From positions 454,598 through 518,597 of the forward strand of contig CAMYLT010000002.1 of NCBI GenBank assembly GCA_947259505.1: a stretch of DNA of 64,000 nucleotides. Direction: 5' to 3'. This DNA is from an uncultured Porticoccus sp. (GTDB lineage: Bacteria; Pseudomonadota; Gammaproteobacteria; Pseudomonadales; Porticoccaceae). A program made the translations under genes and the position numbers. The notes beneath the pieces were generated by a model. The model was not told the origin of the DNA. It did not search any database and saw only the letters and a program-made list of their open reading frames with translations. Shown piece by piece: positions 8,771 through 16,856 of the stretch. How positions within the stretch are numbered: position 1 is the stretch's first letter; each line of letters begins with the position of its first letter.

Positions 8771-9292
8771 ATGGGATTCTTCAGCTTCTTCAGAAAGAAA
8801 AAACCAAAGATTGATTTCGAGTTCAAGGATTTTGCTGAGAAAGTTATGACTGAGTTTCTAGAAAATGATTTTCTGGGAAAGGCCGCTGAAGCCGGTCATA
8901 AAGCGAAAGCTGCTATTAAGGCCAATCAGCATGATGATGCTTGGGGTTTGTATCATGAACAAAAATCTTTCTATATGCAGCATGCCAATCGATCAGGCTT
9001 TACTGCTAGGCAAGCCCTTACCCTAGATGCCAGTGTTCACGAGGAAATGGCCAATATTCTAAGGCTTGAAAGTAAGCATCAAGACGCCTTGGTTCATGTT
9101 GTATATTGGGTATTGGCTGGTGCCGATAGACCGATTAAGCGTCACCAGCAAAAGCTTCAGAGTTATTTTAATAGGTGCAAATTTAAAGAAACCACTCTGT
9201 CTGATGCTGTCAAAGTCATTCATGCGCAGACTAAACTACCGGAGTTTAATCTCGCAAAAACAATAGTCTCTGAGTGGGTATCTCGTGGCTAA
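8771..9292 (+). CDS. Cassette gene: hypothetical protein
   Basis: 173 residues, start ATG 7 bases after the right core of attC 1. The N-terminus is Phe/Lys rich (GFFSFFRKKKPKIDF), then a mainly helical soluble protein with no motif that I recognise. It could bind membranes through the Phe-Lys start, but this is speculation. It ends 2 bases before the left core of attC 2. Base composition is lower in GC than core genes around it. Confidence 0.7.
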   Translation: MGFFSFFRKKKPKIDFEFKDFAEKVMTEFLENDFLGKAAEAGHKAKAAIKANQHDDAWGLYHEQKSFYMQHANRSGFTARQALTLDASVHEEMANILRLESKHQDALVHVVYWVLAGADRPIKRHQQKLQSYFNRCKFKETTLSDAVKVIHAQTKLPEFNLAKTIVSEWVSRG

Positions 9293-9294
9293 TC

Positions 9295-9369
9295 ACTTAA
9301 CAAATCCACTAACTTCTCGCCTTCGGCGCCGGACGCAGCAAATCTACACCGGTTATTGAGGCGTTAGAC
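9295..9369 (+). repeat. attC site 2
   Basis: Left core ACTTAAC (9295-9301) and right core GTTAGAC (9363-9369), both matching the consensus RYYYAAC / GTTRRRY. Inner arms CACTAAC and GTTATTG pair with one mismatch; the loop holds a GC-rich hairpin (GCCTTCGGCGCC region). Length 75 bases. Confidence 0.75.
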
Positions 9370-9403
9370 ACACACTCAAATCCGTTTTATTTTGGGGCGT
9401 GAT

Positions 9404-10123
9404 ATGTCAGTGGAGAAGGTTACAAACGAGATGACACAAACAGCATCCCCTCGCCAGTGGATCAGATTAGTAGTGGCGTACCTCCTTATCCCGCTAATTT
9501 TATTGGTATGCGGTGGGGACCTCGGTTGGTGGCAGGCGTGGCTCTATGCCCTGCTGATCCTTACCGCTGGTATTGGCGGGCGCATGTGGGCGGAACAGCG
9601 GCATCCCGGGTTGTTGGCCGAACGACAAAATATTGAAAATATCCAGAATGCAAAAGCCTGGGACAAAGTGCTTGCTCCACTGATGGCGGTAAGTGTCGGG
9701 TTTCCCATGGTCATCGTTGCAGGGCTGGATCACCGCTATAACTGGTCCGCCGAATTTCCCCTATGGCTCATCGTGATTGGCTTCATTTTGATCTCGCTCG
9801 GATACGCATTCGCGGCATGGGCATTGGCAGAGAACCGCTTTTTCTCCAGCGTAGTGCGCATTCAGACGGATCGAGGGCATGTGGTGTGTGACAGTGGCCC
9901 GTACCGCTTTGTGCGGCATCCGGGTTATGCCGGGAACATTCCTGCACTGTTCGGAATTGTGCTTGCCCTGGGCTCGGTATGGACATTGGTTCCTGCGGTG
10001 GTGGCATCCATCATTGCGGTGATTAGAACCGCACTTGAAGACCAGGCGTTACAGGAAGAGTTACCGGGCTATCGGGACTATGCACGACGCGTGCCCTATC
10101 GGTTGATTCCCGGGATATACTGA
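9404..10123 (+). CDS. Cassette gene: isoprenylcysteine carboxyl methyltransferase-family membrane protein
   Basis: 239 residues from the ATG at 9404 with GGGG upstream. Several membrane segments (about 20-37, 42-58, 85-105, 115-140, 185-205). The C-terminal half carries the ICMT/PEMT signature GPYRFVRHPGYAG, the S-adenosylmethionine-binding region of these small membrane methyltransferases, and a late E(D)QAL-x2-ELPGY-x-DY-x3-V motif. The methylated substrate in bacteria is generally unknown. The gene lies between two attC-type sites, which fits a mobile cassette, although its GC content is closer to core genes than that of its neighbours. Confidence 0.8.
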   Translation: MSVEKVTNEMTQTASPRQWIRLVVAYLLIPLILLVCGGDLGWWQAWLYALLILTAGIGGRMWAEQRHPGLLAERQNIENIQNAKAWDKVLAPLMAVSVGFPMVIVAGLDHRYNWSAEFPLWLIVIGFILISLGYAFAAWALAENRFFSSVVRIQTDRGHVVCDSGPYRFVRHPGYAGNIPALFGIVLALGSVWTLVPAVVASIIAVIRTALEDQALQEELPGYRDYARRVPYRLIPGIY

Positions 10124-10213
10124 GAGACCTGAGAGGCAAGTGCACATTTTATCGGAGGAAGACCATTCGTCTCCGCTACGCGGCTCCTTCCTGGGGAGCC
10201 TCAGGCGTTAGCC
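10117..10213 (+). repeat. attC-like site 3 (degenerate left core)
   Basis: Right core GTTAGCC (10207-10213). Inner arms CCTGAG (10128-10133) and CTCAGG (10200-10205) pair. The left core, at the stop of the preceding gene, is degenerate (ACTGA instead of AAC). The loop includes an additional GGAGGAAG / CTTCCT pairing. Confidence 0.5.
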
Positions 10214-10254
10214 CCCCTTAAAATGTCGCACTTTATTTTAAGGAATAAGAGGAA

Positions 10255-10773
10255 ATGATGAGCAATAAAGTACCAGAGGTTATCTTTAGAAACCGTATCC
10301 GTGGTGAAAAAGGTGTTGCCGGGAGAAACCCATTTCGTTGGGTGGATATTCCATCAGCAGAGATCTTCTCGGGCAAAAATATCGTTATATTTTCACTGCC
10401 GGCTGCATTTACCGAGACGCGCTCTACCAATCATTTGCCTGACTATGATGCCAAGTATGATGAACTGAAATCACTCGGTGTTGATGAAGTTTACTGCTTG
10501 AGCGTTAGTGCTCCCTTTACCATGCTTCAGTGGGCGAAAAATATAGGCATTAAGAATGTAAAAATGTTGCCTGATGGACAGGGCGAGTTTACTCGCTTGA
10601 TGGGGATGTTGGTTAAAAAGGAATTCAGTGAAGTGTCATGGCGTTATTCTGCCCATGTCGTTAATGGGGAAATACAGAAACTATTTACTGAAGCCGGGAT
10701 GATGGATGATTGCCCAGATGACCCCTTTGAGTGTAGTGATGTTGACACCATGATTTCTTATCTAAAAAAATAG
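10255..10773 (+). CDS. Cassette gene: Prx5-type peroxiredoxin-fold protein lacking the peroxidatic cysteine
   Basis: 172 residues; ATG at 10255 or the next codon, both after AGAGGA. The fold is clear: IFSLPAAFTETRSTNHLP matches the Prx5 active-site region, followed by YDELKSLGVDEVYCLSV and a LPDGQGEFTR segment. At the position where active enzymes have T-x-x-C the sequence is TETR, so Arg56 (codon CGC at 10420-10422) replaces the peroxidatic Cys. It therefore should not work as a thiol peroxidase in the usual way. Cys97 and two C-terminal Cys residues remain. There is no glutaredoxin domain. Alternatives: a pseudo-enzyme, or a sequencing error of one base (TGC to CGC). Confidence 0.8.
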   Translation: MMSNKVPEVIFRNRIRGEKGVAGRNPFRWVDIPSAEIFSGKNIVIFSLPAAFTETRSTNHLPDYDAKYDELKSLGVDEVYCLSVSAPFTMLQWAKNIGIKNVKMLPDGQGEFTRLMGMLVKKEFSEVSWRYSAHVVNGEIQKLFTEAGMMDDCPDDPFECSDVDTMISYLKK

Positions 10774-10817
10774 CACACCACTTATAGGATATTTACTGAA
10801 CCGGTTTCAGGTGAATA

Positions 10818-10921
10818 GCCTGGCAAGACAAATTAAGTCGACCCATTTTCGCGGTATTTCGTTTGTGGCTAATACCACAACCCTCCCCCGCTAAATGGGC
10901 AGCTGATTTGCGACGTTTAAA
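10818..10921 (+). repeat. attC-like site 4 (degenerate cores, long paired arms)
   Basis: Left core GCCTGGC (10818-10824) and right core GTTTAAA (10915-10921) are degenerate. The arms pair well: CAAAT with ATTTG and CCCATTT with AAATGGG, and the loop contains TTGTGG/CCACAA. The order and spacing match attC architecture. About 104 bases. Confidence 0.5.
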
Positions 10922-10930
10922 GGCAAGCAA

Positions 10931-11290
10931 GTGCAACTCATTGGGAAATATCTGGATTTGATGGAAGCGGAACACGCCGCTATGCGATTGCGCCAGCGGG
11001 GAATACTGACTCATATTTCATCAAAACATTCCTTCTCAACTTCCGGGTATATCACCGGGGCATTTGAAGTGGGGTTGTGGGCTATTCTCGATTCCCAATA
11101 TCAAGATGCCTGCGCTTACCTGTCCGATGAAAACCATGAGATCACGTCAGGCCTGACCGAAGAAGAGATGGTGCAGTTCGAAGCAAAAGCAAACCAAAGC
11201 TCATACAACGTCTTCAATAAATTTATATTCTATACTGGCCTCATCGTATTGGCGTTTATCCTGACGGCGGTTTTCATAGCCAAAAACTAA
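10931..11290 (+). CDS. Cassette gene: DUF2007-like small protein with C-terminal membrane helix
   Basis: 119 residues from a GTG start 9 bases after the right core of attC-like site 4. Residues 1-60 resemble the DUF2007 'putative signal transducing' domain (LIGKYLDLMEAEHAAMRLRQ, then ILTHISS), and residues about 97-116 form one membrane helix. Probably tethered to the inner membrane with the N-terminal domain in the cytoplasm. No partner protein is evident. The function of the family is unknown. Confidence 0.6.
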   Translation: MQLIGKYLDLMEAEHAAMRLRQRGILTHISSKHSFSTSGYITGAFEVGLWAILDSQYQDACAYLSDENHEITSGLTEEEMVQFEAKANQSSYNVFNKFIFYTGLIVLAFILTAVFIAKN

Positions 11291-11358
11291 TAAACGCACC
11301 AGAGGGCGAGACGCCCGGTTTTCCAACTAAAACCGTTTATTGGCATCTTCTCAGATTA

Positions 11359-11410
11359 CCCCGATAATCATCATGGTGAGGCCGAGAGCCTTGTTAACAG
11401 CCTGTTGAAT
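11359..11410 (+). repeat. attC/attI-like simple site B (degenerate copy of site A)
   Basis: Shares CCCCGATAAT and GTGAGGCC-type arm with site A, then TTAAC-AGCCT-GTTGAAT (11394-11410). The right core GTTGAAT fits GTTRRRY. The arm pairing is less perfect than in A. Confidence 0.5.
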
Positions 11411-11440
11411 AACATCACTATTTTTAGGAAAGTATATTCA

Positions 11441-12013
11441 GTGACCCTTGCCACAATCATTACCAACTCTGACTTAAGTGCCTTGCTTGACAGTGCATTT
11501 CAGCAGGAGACGCCGGTTGTCACCTCGTCGGAATCCGATCTCGGCGAGCCGTTAGAACATTTTGCCAATCCCGCAGATATTCTGGCGAAGGCTGCTGATT
11601 GCGCCAAGGCCGGGATTCACAACTATGCCTTTGGCTTTTGGTATCCCTCGATGAAGGGCCAGGTTGTCGAGCGCAAGGTAACCCTTGATCCGCCCCGCGA
11701 TGGCAAGACATTTTGCTATTCGCTGGGCGGCTGGGGCATCATCCACCTGCACCTGTATTTCACGCCCCCCAACACGCTGCAATGCAGAGTTGTGGTCAAT
11801 TCCGAGGCGCGTGCCATCTCGCGCGAGAATCGCTATCCCGAACTGGGTGCGGCGTCCGAGTGGGACTGGCGCGTGGTAGAGTCCTACGCGTTCAGGCTGT
11901 CTCGCCGACTTGCGGCAATGGGCCGTGCGGTGCCGGTGGCGCAACAATCGAGTCCGGTCACCCAGAAACCGACGCCAGCTGCGGCACCACGTTCTCCGTG
12001 GAAACGCAGCTGA
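11441..12013 (+). CDS. Cassette gene: hypothetical protein
   Basis: 190 residues from GTG at 11441, preferred because AGGAAAG lies about 9 bases upstream and because the upstream frame runs through recombination site B. Soluble, with aromatic-rich middle (FGFWYPSMKGQVVERKVTL, then GWGIIHLHLYF) that looks like beta strands, and a Pro/Gln/Ala-rich tail ending in WKRS. No family recognised. A small immunity-type or binding protein is possible, but there is no direct evidence. Confidence 0.65.
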   Translation: MTLATIITNSDLSALLDSAFQQETPVVTSSESDLGEPLEHFANPADILAKAADCAKAGIHNYAFGFWYPSMKGQVVERKVTLDPPRDGKTFCYSLGGWGIIHLHLYFTPPNTLQCRVVVNSEARAISRENRYPELGAASEWDWRVVESYAFRLSRRLAAMGRAVPVAQQSSPVTQKPTPAAAPRSPWKRS

Positions 12014-12073
12014 ACCCAGCCATGACACCCTTACACATGTCACCTTTACAGATAACAATGAGCAAACCAGATA

Positions 12074-12286
12074 ATGAGAGTTGTTGAAATTTCTAAGGAG
12101 CCGGTTGAGCTCTATAAAATCCTCAAGTTCGAAGGCATTGTTGCCAGCGGCGGAGAAGCCAAAGCGGTCATTGATGACGGCCAGGTGCTGGTCAACGGTG
12201 AAGTGGAAACGCGCAAAAGAAAGAAAATTGTTTCCGGCGATATCATCGAGTTCATGGATGAGAAAATTCAGATTTCGCTGAAATGA
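12074..12286 (+). CDS. Small S4-domain RNA-binding protein (YbcJ-like)
   Basis: 70 residues, almost entirely one S4 domain: LYKILKFEGIVASGGEAK, then VLVNGEVETRKRKKI, which is the RNA-binding helix-hairpin pattern. Size and sequence fit the YbcJ family of stand-alone S4 proteins. It follows the preceding hypothetical gene after 60 bases without a clear attC between them, so the two may share a cassette. Its stop is followed at once by the TTAAC-N5-GTTAGCG element. Confidence 0.85.
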   Translation: MRVVEISKEPVELYKILKFEGIVASGGEAKAVIDDGQVLVNGEVETRKRKKIVSGDIIEFMDEKIQISLK

Positions 12287-12289
12287 CAA

Positions 12290-12320
12290 GCCCCTTAACG
12301 ACTTGTTAGCGGCTTGGGGC
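12290..12320 (+). repeat. Simple-site-like hairpin D (GCCCC-TTAAC-N5-GTTAG..GGGGC)
   Basis: TTAAC (12295-12299), spacer GACTT, GTTAGCG (12305-12311), flanked by GCCCC and GGGGC. It has the same pair of inverted cores with a 5-base spacer as sites A, B and C, at the right end of cluster 1. It may instead be a transcription hairpin, but lacks a T-run. Confidence 0.4.
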
Positions 12321-12346
12321 ATTAGCCAACATCGAAAGGATCAACC

Positions 12347-12778
12347 ATGAGCACATACAGCCTCCACTGCAGTTGCAACAGCGTCGAATTGACCCTCTCC
12401 GGCGAACCCAAAGTCAAAGCCTATTGCCATTGCATTGACTGCCGCGAATTACTGAACAGCCCATTTTCCCCGGTCACCGCCTGGGAGGAGGACAATGCTG
12501 TCATCGTCAAAGGGGCAGACAGCGTCACGGTTTACCAGCACCCCACATTGCGCATGCGGAAATATTTCTGCAGTAACTGTGGTGAAGTGCTTTTCAATAC
12601 CAATTGTGTGGACTGGCGCGTGGTGCCCCAGCTGCTGATTGCCAAGAATTACGATCATCAACTGCCGGAGGAATTAACGGCCACTGCCCATATTTTTTAT
12701 GAGCAGCGTGTGGTCGATATCTCGGATGAACTGCCCAAGCATATGCGCGGTTTTAGCAGCCCGCTTTTTGAAGGCTAG
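12347..12778 (+). CDS. GFA-family (CENP-V/GFA) zinc-binding protein
   Basis: 143 residues. Cysteine motifs in the order expected for the glutathione-dependent formaldehyde-activating enzyme-like fold: CSC (9-11), CHC-x2-C (27-32) and CSNCG (80-84), which bind two zinc ions. Many bacterial members have unknown function and few truly act on S-hydroxymethylglutathione. AAAGGA lies upstream of the ATG. It follows element D at the end of the cassette cluster, so it could be the last cassette or the first core gene; no attC-like site is seen after it. Confidence 0.85.
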   Translation: MSTYSLHCSCNSVELTLSGEPKVKAYCHCIDCRELLNSPFSPVTAWEEDNAVIVKGADSVTVYQHPTLRMRKYFCSNCGEVLFNTNCVDWRVVPQLLIAKNYDHQLPEELTATAHIFYEQRVVDISDELPKHMRGFSSPLFEG

Positions 12779-12866
12779 ACCTCAGCCACTGCACACATTC
12801 TCCGCCCCGATGCAGCCAGGCTGGATCTATGCTTAATCTATTGAGCTAGCATGAGAAGCGCTGTGC

Positions 12867-14129
12867 ATGACCTCACCACCGAACCTAGAGACTAAACCAC
12901 CGCCCACATCGCGCACCTACCGAACCCTTTCGAACAGGATGCCGAAAACCATCTGGGTGCTGGGATTCGGCTCGCTGTTCATGGATATGTCCTCCGAGTT
13001 GGTCCACAGCCTGTTGCCGATCTTCATGGTCACGGTGCTCGGGGCATCCATGGTCACCATCGGTATTATCGAGGGTATCGCCGAAGCCACCGCCGCTGTG
13101 GTCAAGGTGTTTTCCGGTGCCCTCAGCGACTATTTCCGGAAGCGCAAGTTTCTGATCGTACTCGGCTACGGCCTCGGTGCGCTGGCTAAACCGATCTTTC
13201 CCCTCGCGACCACCATCGGCTGGGTGTTTGGTGCACGCTTTGTCGATCGCATCGGCAAGGGCATTCGCGGCGCCCCTCGCGACGCCCTGATCGCCGATGT
13301 TACGCCGCCGTCCATACGCGGGGCCGCCTATGGCCTACGTCAGGCTCTCGATACCGTCGGTGCCATTCTCGGGCCGTTGCTGGCTCTGGCCTTAATGATC
13401 TGGCTCGCCAATGACATCAAAGCCGTGCTGTGGGTGGCGGTGATTCCGGCCTTTGTCGCGGTGGCGCTGTTGTTCATGGCTGTGCGTGAACCCGAGGCCC
13501 CGGTACAGTCTCCCGAATACTCTTGCGGCGAGAAGCGTCCCATTCTGGCGGGGGCCAGGCATTTACCATTGCGCTACTGGCTGGTGGTGACGCTGGGGGC
13601 AGTCTTTACCCTCGCCCGCTTCAGTGAGGCATTTCTGATTCTGCGCGCTACCGATATCGGCGTCAGCCTCGCCTATGTACCCGCCATCATGGTGGTGATG
13701 AACATTGTCTACGCCGGATTTGCCTACGCAGCGGGTGCGGCATCTGACCGGCTGCGGGCGCGCACCCTGTTGGTTATCGGCTTGGGGGCGCTGGTGGTGG
13801 CAGATGTTGTTCTGGCACTGGCCACAACGCCTTGGGTAGCGTTCGCGGGCGCGGCATTCTGGGGCCTGCACATGGCACTCACCCAGGGATTGCTGGCCAA
13901 GCTGGTAGCCGATACCGCACCGGCAGCACTGCGCGGCACGGCCTTTGGCATATTCAATCTGGTGAGCGGCGGCGCACTGTTGCTGGCGAGCGTGATTGCT
14001 GGATGGCTGTGGAGTGTCTTTGGTCCCGCAGCCACTTTTATGGCCGGTGCCACCTTCGCGCTGCTCGCGGCAATGGGACTACTGTTATATCGCCCCAAAA
14101 CAAGGCCTTCGAGCAGCACAACGGTGTAA
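12867..14129 (+). CDS. MFS transporter
   Basis: 420 residues, 12 predicted membrane segments, with the loop signature [16 protein letters not shown] (around residues 128-143) of a well-known group of MFS efflux-type carriers and a conserved MDMSSE motif in the first helix. It probably exports small compounds by proton exchange; the substrate is not predictable. It stands alone, with about 90 bases before it and the YebC-family gene after it. Confidence 0.9.
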   Translation: MTSPPNLETKPPPTSRTYRTLSNRMPKTIWVLGFGSLFMDMSSELVHSLLPIFMVTVLGASMVTIGIIEGIAEATAAVVKVFSGALSDYFRKRKFLIVLGYGLGALAKPIFPLATTIGWVFGARFVDRIGKGIRGAPRDALIADVTPPSIRGAAYGLRQALDTVGAILGPLLALALMIWLANDIKAVLWVAVIPAFVAVALLFMAVREPEAPVQSPEYSCGEKRPILAGARHLPLRYWLVVTLGAVFTLARFSEAFLILRATDIGVSLAYVPAIMVVMNIVYAGFAYAAGAASDRLRARTLLVIGLGALVVADVVLALATTPWVAFAGAAFWGLHMALTQGLLAKLVADTAPAALRGTAFGIFNLVSGGALLLASVIAGWLWSVFGPAATFMAGATFALLAAMGLLLYRPKTRPSSSTTV

Positions 14130-14286
14130 TTGCCACAGATGCCCGTCAACACCGGGAGTTCGCCATTGGGGTCACAGCGACAAGTCGGCACCGGCCAATA
14201 ACATAACCAATGCCATTCCCCTTTCCCTATTCCCACAGTTATCAGTAAAATCGCCTCCTTTTTCATGTTTACGGAGCATGTGCCAG

Positions 14287-15003
14287 ATGGGCAGAGCGTA
14301 TCAAAACCGCAAAGATTCGATGGCTAAAACCTCGGATATGAAGGCCAAGGTCTACAGCCGCTACGGTCGGGAAATCTATGTCAGCGCCAAGGCCGGGGGC
14401 ATTGACCCCAACGGCAACCTGTCATTGCGCAGTCTGATTGATCGCGCCAAGCGGGATCAGGTGCCGGCCCATGTCATCGAGAAGGCCATCGACAAGGCCA
14501 AGGGCGGTTCCGGTGAAGATTTTTCACCCGCGCGCTATGAAGGCTACGGACCCGGCGGCAGCATGGCGATCATCGAATGTCTGACCGACAACCCCAACCG
14601 CACCTTTGGAGATGTGCGTCTGGCATTCACCAAGACCAAATGCAAAATCGGCACCCAGGGTGCCGTCAGCCACATGTTCGAACATGCGGCAATTTTTGTG
14701 TTCCCCCACGACGATGAAGACGCCGTGCTGGAAGCCCTGATGGAGGCAGACGTCGATGTCACGGATATCGAAAGCGAAGACGGCAAGATTTCTGTTTTCA
14801 CCCCGCATACCGACTACTTCAAAGCGAAACAGGCGCTGCTGGATGGCCTGGGCAACATCGAATTTGAGGTGGACGAAATCCAGTTTATTCCCAACAGCTA
14901 CACGACACTGAGCGGAGACGATGTCGCCCTGTTCGAGAAGTTTTTGGGGATGCTGGACGAACTGGATGATGTGCAGCAGGTCTACCACAACGTCGAGCTT
15001 TGA
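14287..15003 (+). CDS. YebC/PmpR-family regulator (YeeN-like)
   Basis: 238 residues from ATG 14287. The frame is open upstream to 13996, but similarity starts at MGRAYQNRK, and the upstream part overlaps the transporter gene. The sequence follows YeeN/YebC throughout ([28 protein letters not shown]-type helix, RYEGYGPGG, ending DVQQVYHNV). YebC-family proteins act as DNA-binding regulators and, in recent work, in translation of proline-rich stretches. A strong hairpin terminator follows. Confidence 0.9.
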   Translation: MGRAYQNRKDSMAKTSDMKAKVYSRYGREIYVSAKAGGIDPNGNLSLRSLIDRAKRDQVPAHVIEKAIDKAKGGSGEDFSPARYEGYGPGGSMAIIECLTDNPNRTFGDVRLAFTKTKCKIGTQGAVSHMFEHAAIFVFPHDDEDAVLEALMEADVDVTDIESEDGKISVFTPHTDYFKAKQALLDGLGNIEFEVDEIQFIPNSYTTLSGDDVALFEKFLGMLDELDDVQQVYHNVEL

Positions 15004-15074
15004 TAGTTCGATCACTGCGAGCCGCCTCCTACAGACAATCAGAGTGCCAGACCGCAATTCGATAGACCAATGAT

Positions 15075-15106
15075 CAAGGGGACGCTTTCAACAGCGTCCC
15101 CTTTTT
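15075..15106 (+). terminator. Rho-independent terminator after the YebC-family gene
   Basis: AAGGGGACGCT, a short loop, AGCGTCCCC, then TTTTT. Classic intrinsic terminator 70 bases after the stop. Confidence 0.9.
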
Positions 15107-15248
15107 AATGCGTGAGTGGTGGCTCTGCCGCCGAAAAAATGTAACGCTCGAACCTTCACACATCCTGCGGGGTTGCCTGTGTATCGCTGACGCGCTTGTT
15201 TCGTCATCCCCAGCGGAGATCAGGTGGCAATACCAGAGAGCATGAAGT

Positions 15249-15845
15249 ATGAGAATCGAGTTTTGGTTGGAATTTGGCAGCACTTATTCGTACCCCGCTG
15301 CCATGCGCATCGAATCCCTTGCCGCCGAAAAAGGCGTTGCCATCGTCTGGCGGGCTTTTTTGCTCGGGGCTATTTTCAATGACCAGGGCTGGAATGATTC
15401 GCCCTTTAATATTTACCCGTCGAAGGGTGCATATATGTGGCGCGATATGGAACGTGTCTGTGCAGCACAGGGCATTCCGTTTCAACGGCCATCCGTGTTC
15501 CCCCGAAATGGCTTACTGGCTTCCCGAATAGTCTGCCGTTATGCCGATGCCGCCTGGCTGCCGGACTTTATCCGGCGGGTGTACCAGGCTAATTTTGCAG
15601 AGGATCGGGATATCTCCAGCCGGGAAGTGATTTTGGATTGCCTTGGTAGCGCTGGCGAATCAGCGACGAATATCATTCAGGAAGCCGAGTCGGCTGAGAA
15701 CAAATTGCTACTCAGAAAACAGACGGATATTGCCCGCCAGAAAGGACTTTTTGGCGCGCCTTCTTTTCTGGTGGGCGATGAACTCTTCTGGGGAAATGAC
15801 CGTTTGGAGGACGCCATTAATTGGGCGGCAACACCGGCCACCTGA
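15249..15845 (+). CDS. DsbA-family / 2-hydroxychromene-2-carboxylate isomerase-like protein
   Basis: 198 residues, thioredoxin-like fold of the HCCA isomerase group: FWLEFGSTYSYPAAMRIE at the start (Ser in place of the CxxC nucleophile), and the cis-Pro segment GLFGAPSFLVGDELFWGNDRL near the C-terminus, where WGNDR is typical. Such enzymes use glutathione for isomerisation of aromatic degradation products; many members have no known substrate. No signal peptide. Single gene. Confidence 0.85.
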   Translation: MRIEFWLEFGSTYSYPAAMRIESLAAEKGVAIVWRAFLLGAIFNDQGWNDSPFNIYPSKGAYMWRDMERVCAAQGIPFQRPSVFPRNGLLASRIVCRYADAAWLPDFIRRVYQANFAEDRDISSREVILDCLGSAGESATNIIQEAESAENKLLLRKQTDIARQKGLFGAPSFLVGDELFWGNDRLEDAINWAATPAT

Positions 15846-15947
15846 ATACCCGGAGAACCAATAACGCCTGGCCTGCAGACGAGTTCTTTTCAGGGTTACA
15901 CTCAGTATTCATTGCTTTACAGGCTTCGAAGCGAGTTAAACTAAGCC

Positions 15948-16667
15948 ATGGCTATTGAAAACATTCTGCTTACCACTACCGCAATCACCACCTTTTCAGG
16001 GAGTCGATCCCTGACCAATGCCAGCGGCTTTTTTTTCGAGAATAATGGCTCCCTGTTTATCGTCACCAGCCGACACGTTTTCATCGATGAACCCAGCGCC
16101 CACTTTCCCGACCGTATCGAAATTGAACTGCACATTGATCACAGCAATGCCACACGTTCGGTGCGCTATTCCATCCCTCTCTACCAGGACAAGCGCGCCC
16201 TCTGGCTACAGGGCACCGACTCAGCGGGGGCGATTGATGTCGCGGTGATCAAGATCGAGCCAACCGCTCTGCCCAAAGAAGCGGTCTACGCCGCTTTCAC
16301 GCCGAAACACCTATACGACACACTGGAAACCATCGGCATTGGCACCCCGATGCTGATTATCGGCTTTCCGCTGGGCTTCCACGACACCCTGCACCACCTG
16401 CCGGTAGCCCGCCATGCCATCAACGCCTCATCCTTCGCCCTGCGCTTTCAGGGACAGGGCTATTTTCTCACCGATGCCCGCACCCATAGGGGCACCAGCG
16501 GCGCAGCCGTGGTGATGCGTGCGGATCAACTGGAAGGGGATCTGCCGTGGAAATTGATGGGCATACACTCATCGCGCATGGATGTGACCCGGGATACCCA
16601 AATCGACGAAGCCCTGGGGCTGAACTGCGCCTGGTTCCCGGATATTCTGCTGACCCTGACACGGTAG
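15948..16667 (+). CDS. Trypsin-fold serine protease-like protein, cytoplasmic
   Basis: 239 residues. A catalytic triad can be traced: His43 in VTSRHVF, Asp97 in AIDVAVI and Ser184 in HRGTSGAAV. No signal peptide or membrane segment is seen, unlike most DegP-type proteases, and there is no PDZ domain. The target is unknown. Single gene between unrelated neighbours. Similar stand-alone proteins are annotated as trypsin-like peptidase domain proteins. Confidence 0.75.
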   Translation: MAIENILLTTTAITTFSGSRSLTNASGFFFENNGSLFIVTSRHVFIDEPSAHFPDRIEIELHIDHSNATRSVRYSIPLYQDKRALWLQGTDSAGAIDVAVIKIEPTALPKEAVYAAFTPKHLYDTLETIGIGTPMLIIGFPLGFHDTLHHLPVARHAINASSFALRFQGQGYFLTDARTHRGTSGAAVVMRADQLEGDLPWKLMGIHSSRMDVTRDTQIDEALGLNCAWFPDILLTLTR

Positions 16668-16856
16668 AAAGACGAAGTGGAAAGACGTGGACTCACCGCA
16701 AATATTCAGACTCTATTTCCCCACTGTTTATTTATTTTTTGGATTTTGAACCATGAGATAGAATGTAACTCTTCATTCTTCCAGCGTAGCGATTTATGAA
16801 ACAACAATCGCACAACCTGCTGATATAAAAGCCTTTATTCACAGCGACAGCCGCTT

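Larger units (their letters stand above)
8168..12320 (+). mobile_element. Integron gene-cassette cluster without integrase (CALIN-like), cluster 1
   Basis: Seven or eight short genes, all on the plus strand, are separated by sites with integron attC architecture: an RYYYAAC-type core, a spacer, an inner arm, a variable loop, the matching inner arm and a GTTRRRY-type core. Two sites (8701-8764 and 9295-9369) have both outer cores matching the consensus, and the first shows an unpaired G in its left arm. Stop codons fall in or next to the left core, and starts lie a few bases after the right core, as in gene cassettes. No integrase gene is present in the window. Flanks are core genes (ybiT and an MFS transporter). 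Confidence 0.75.

Noticed and set aside
7892..12866. Integron integrase gene or relic next to cluster 1
   Set aside because: Both strands were read for a tyrosine recombinase frame; none with the R-H-R-Y box was seen. The absence within the window does not exclude one elsewhere in the genome.
13996..14286. N-terminal extension of the YebC-family gene
   Set aside because: It overlaps the transporter gene, has no similarity, and the family start is at the ATG at 14287.
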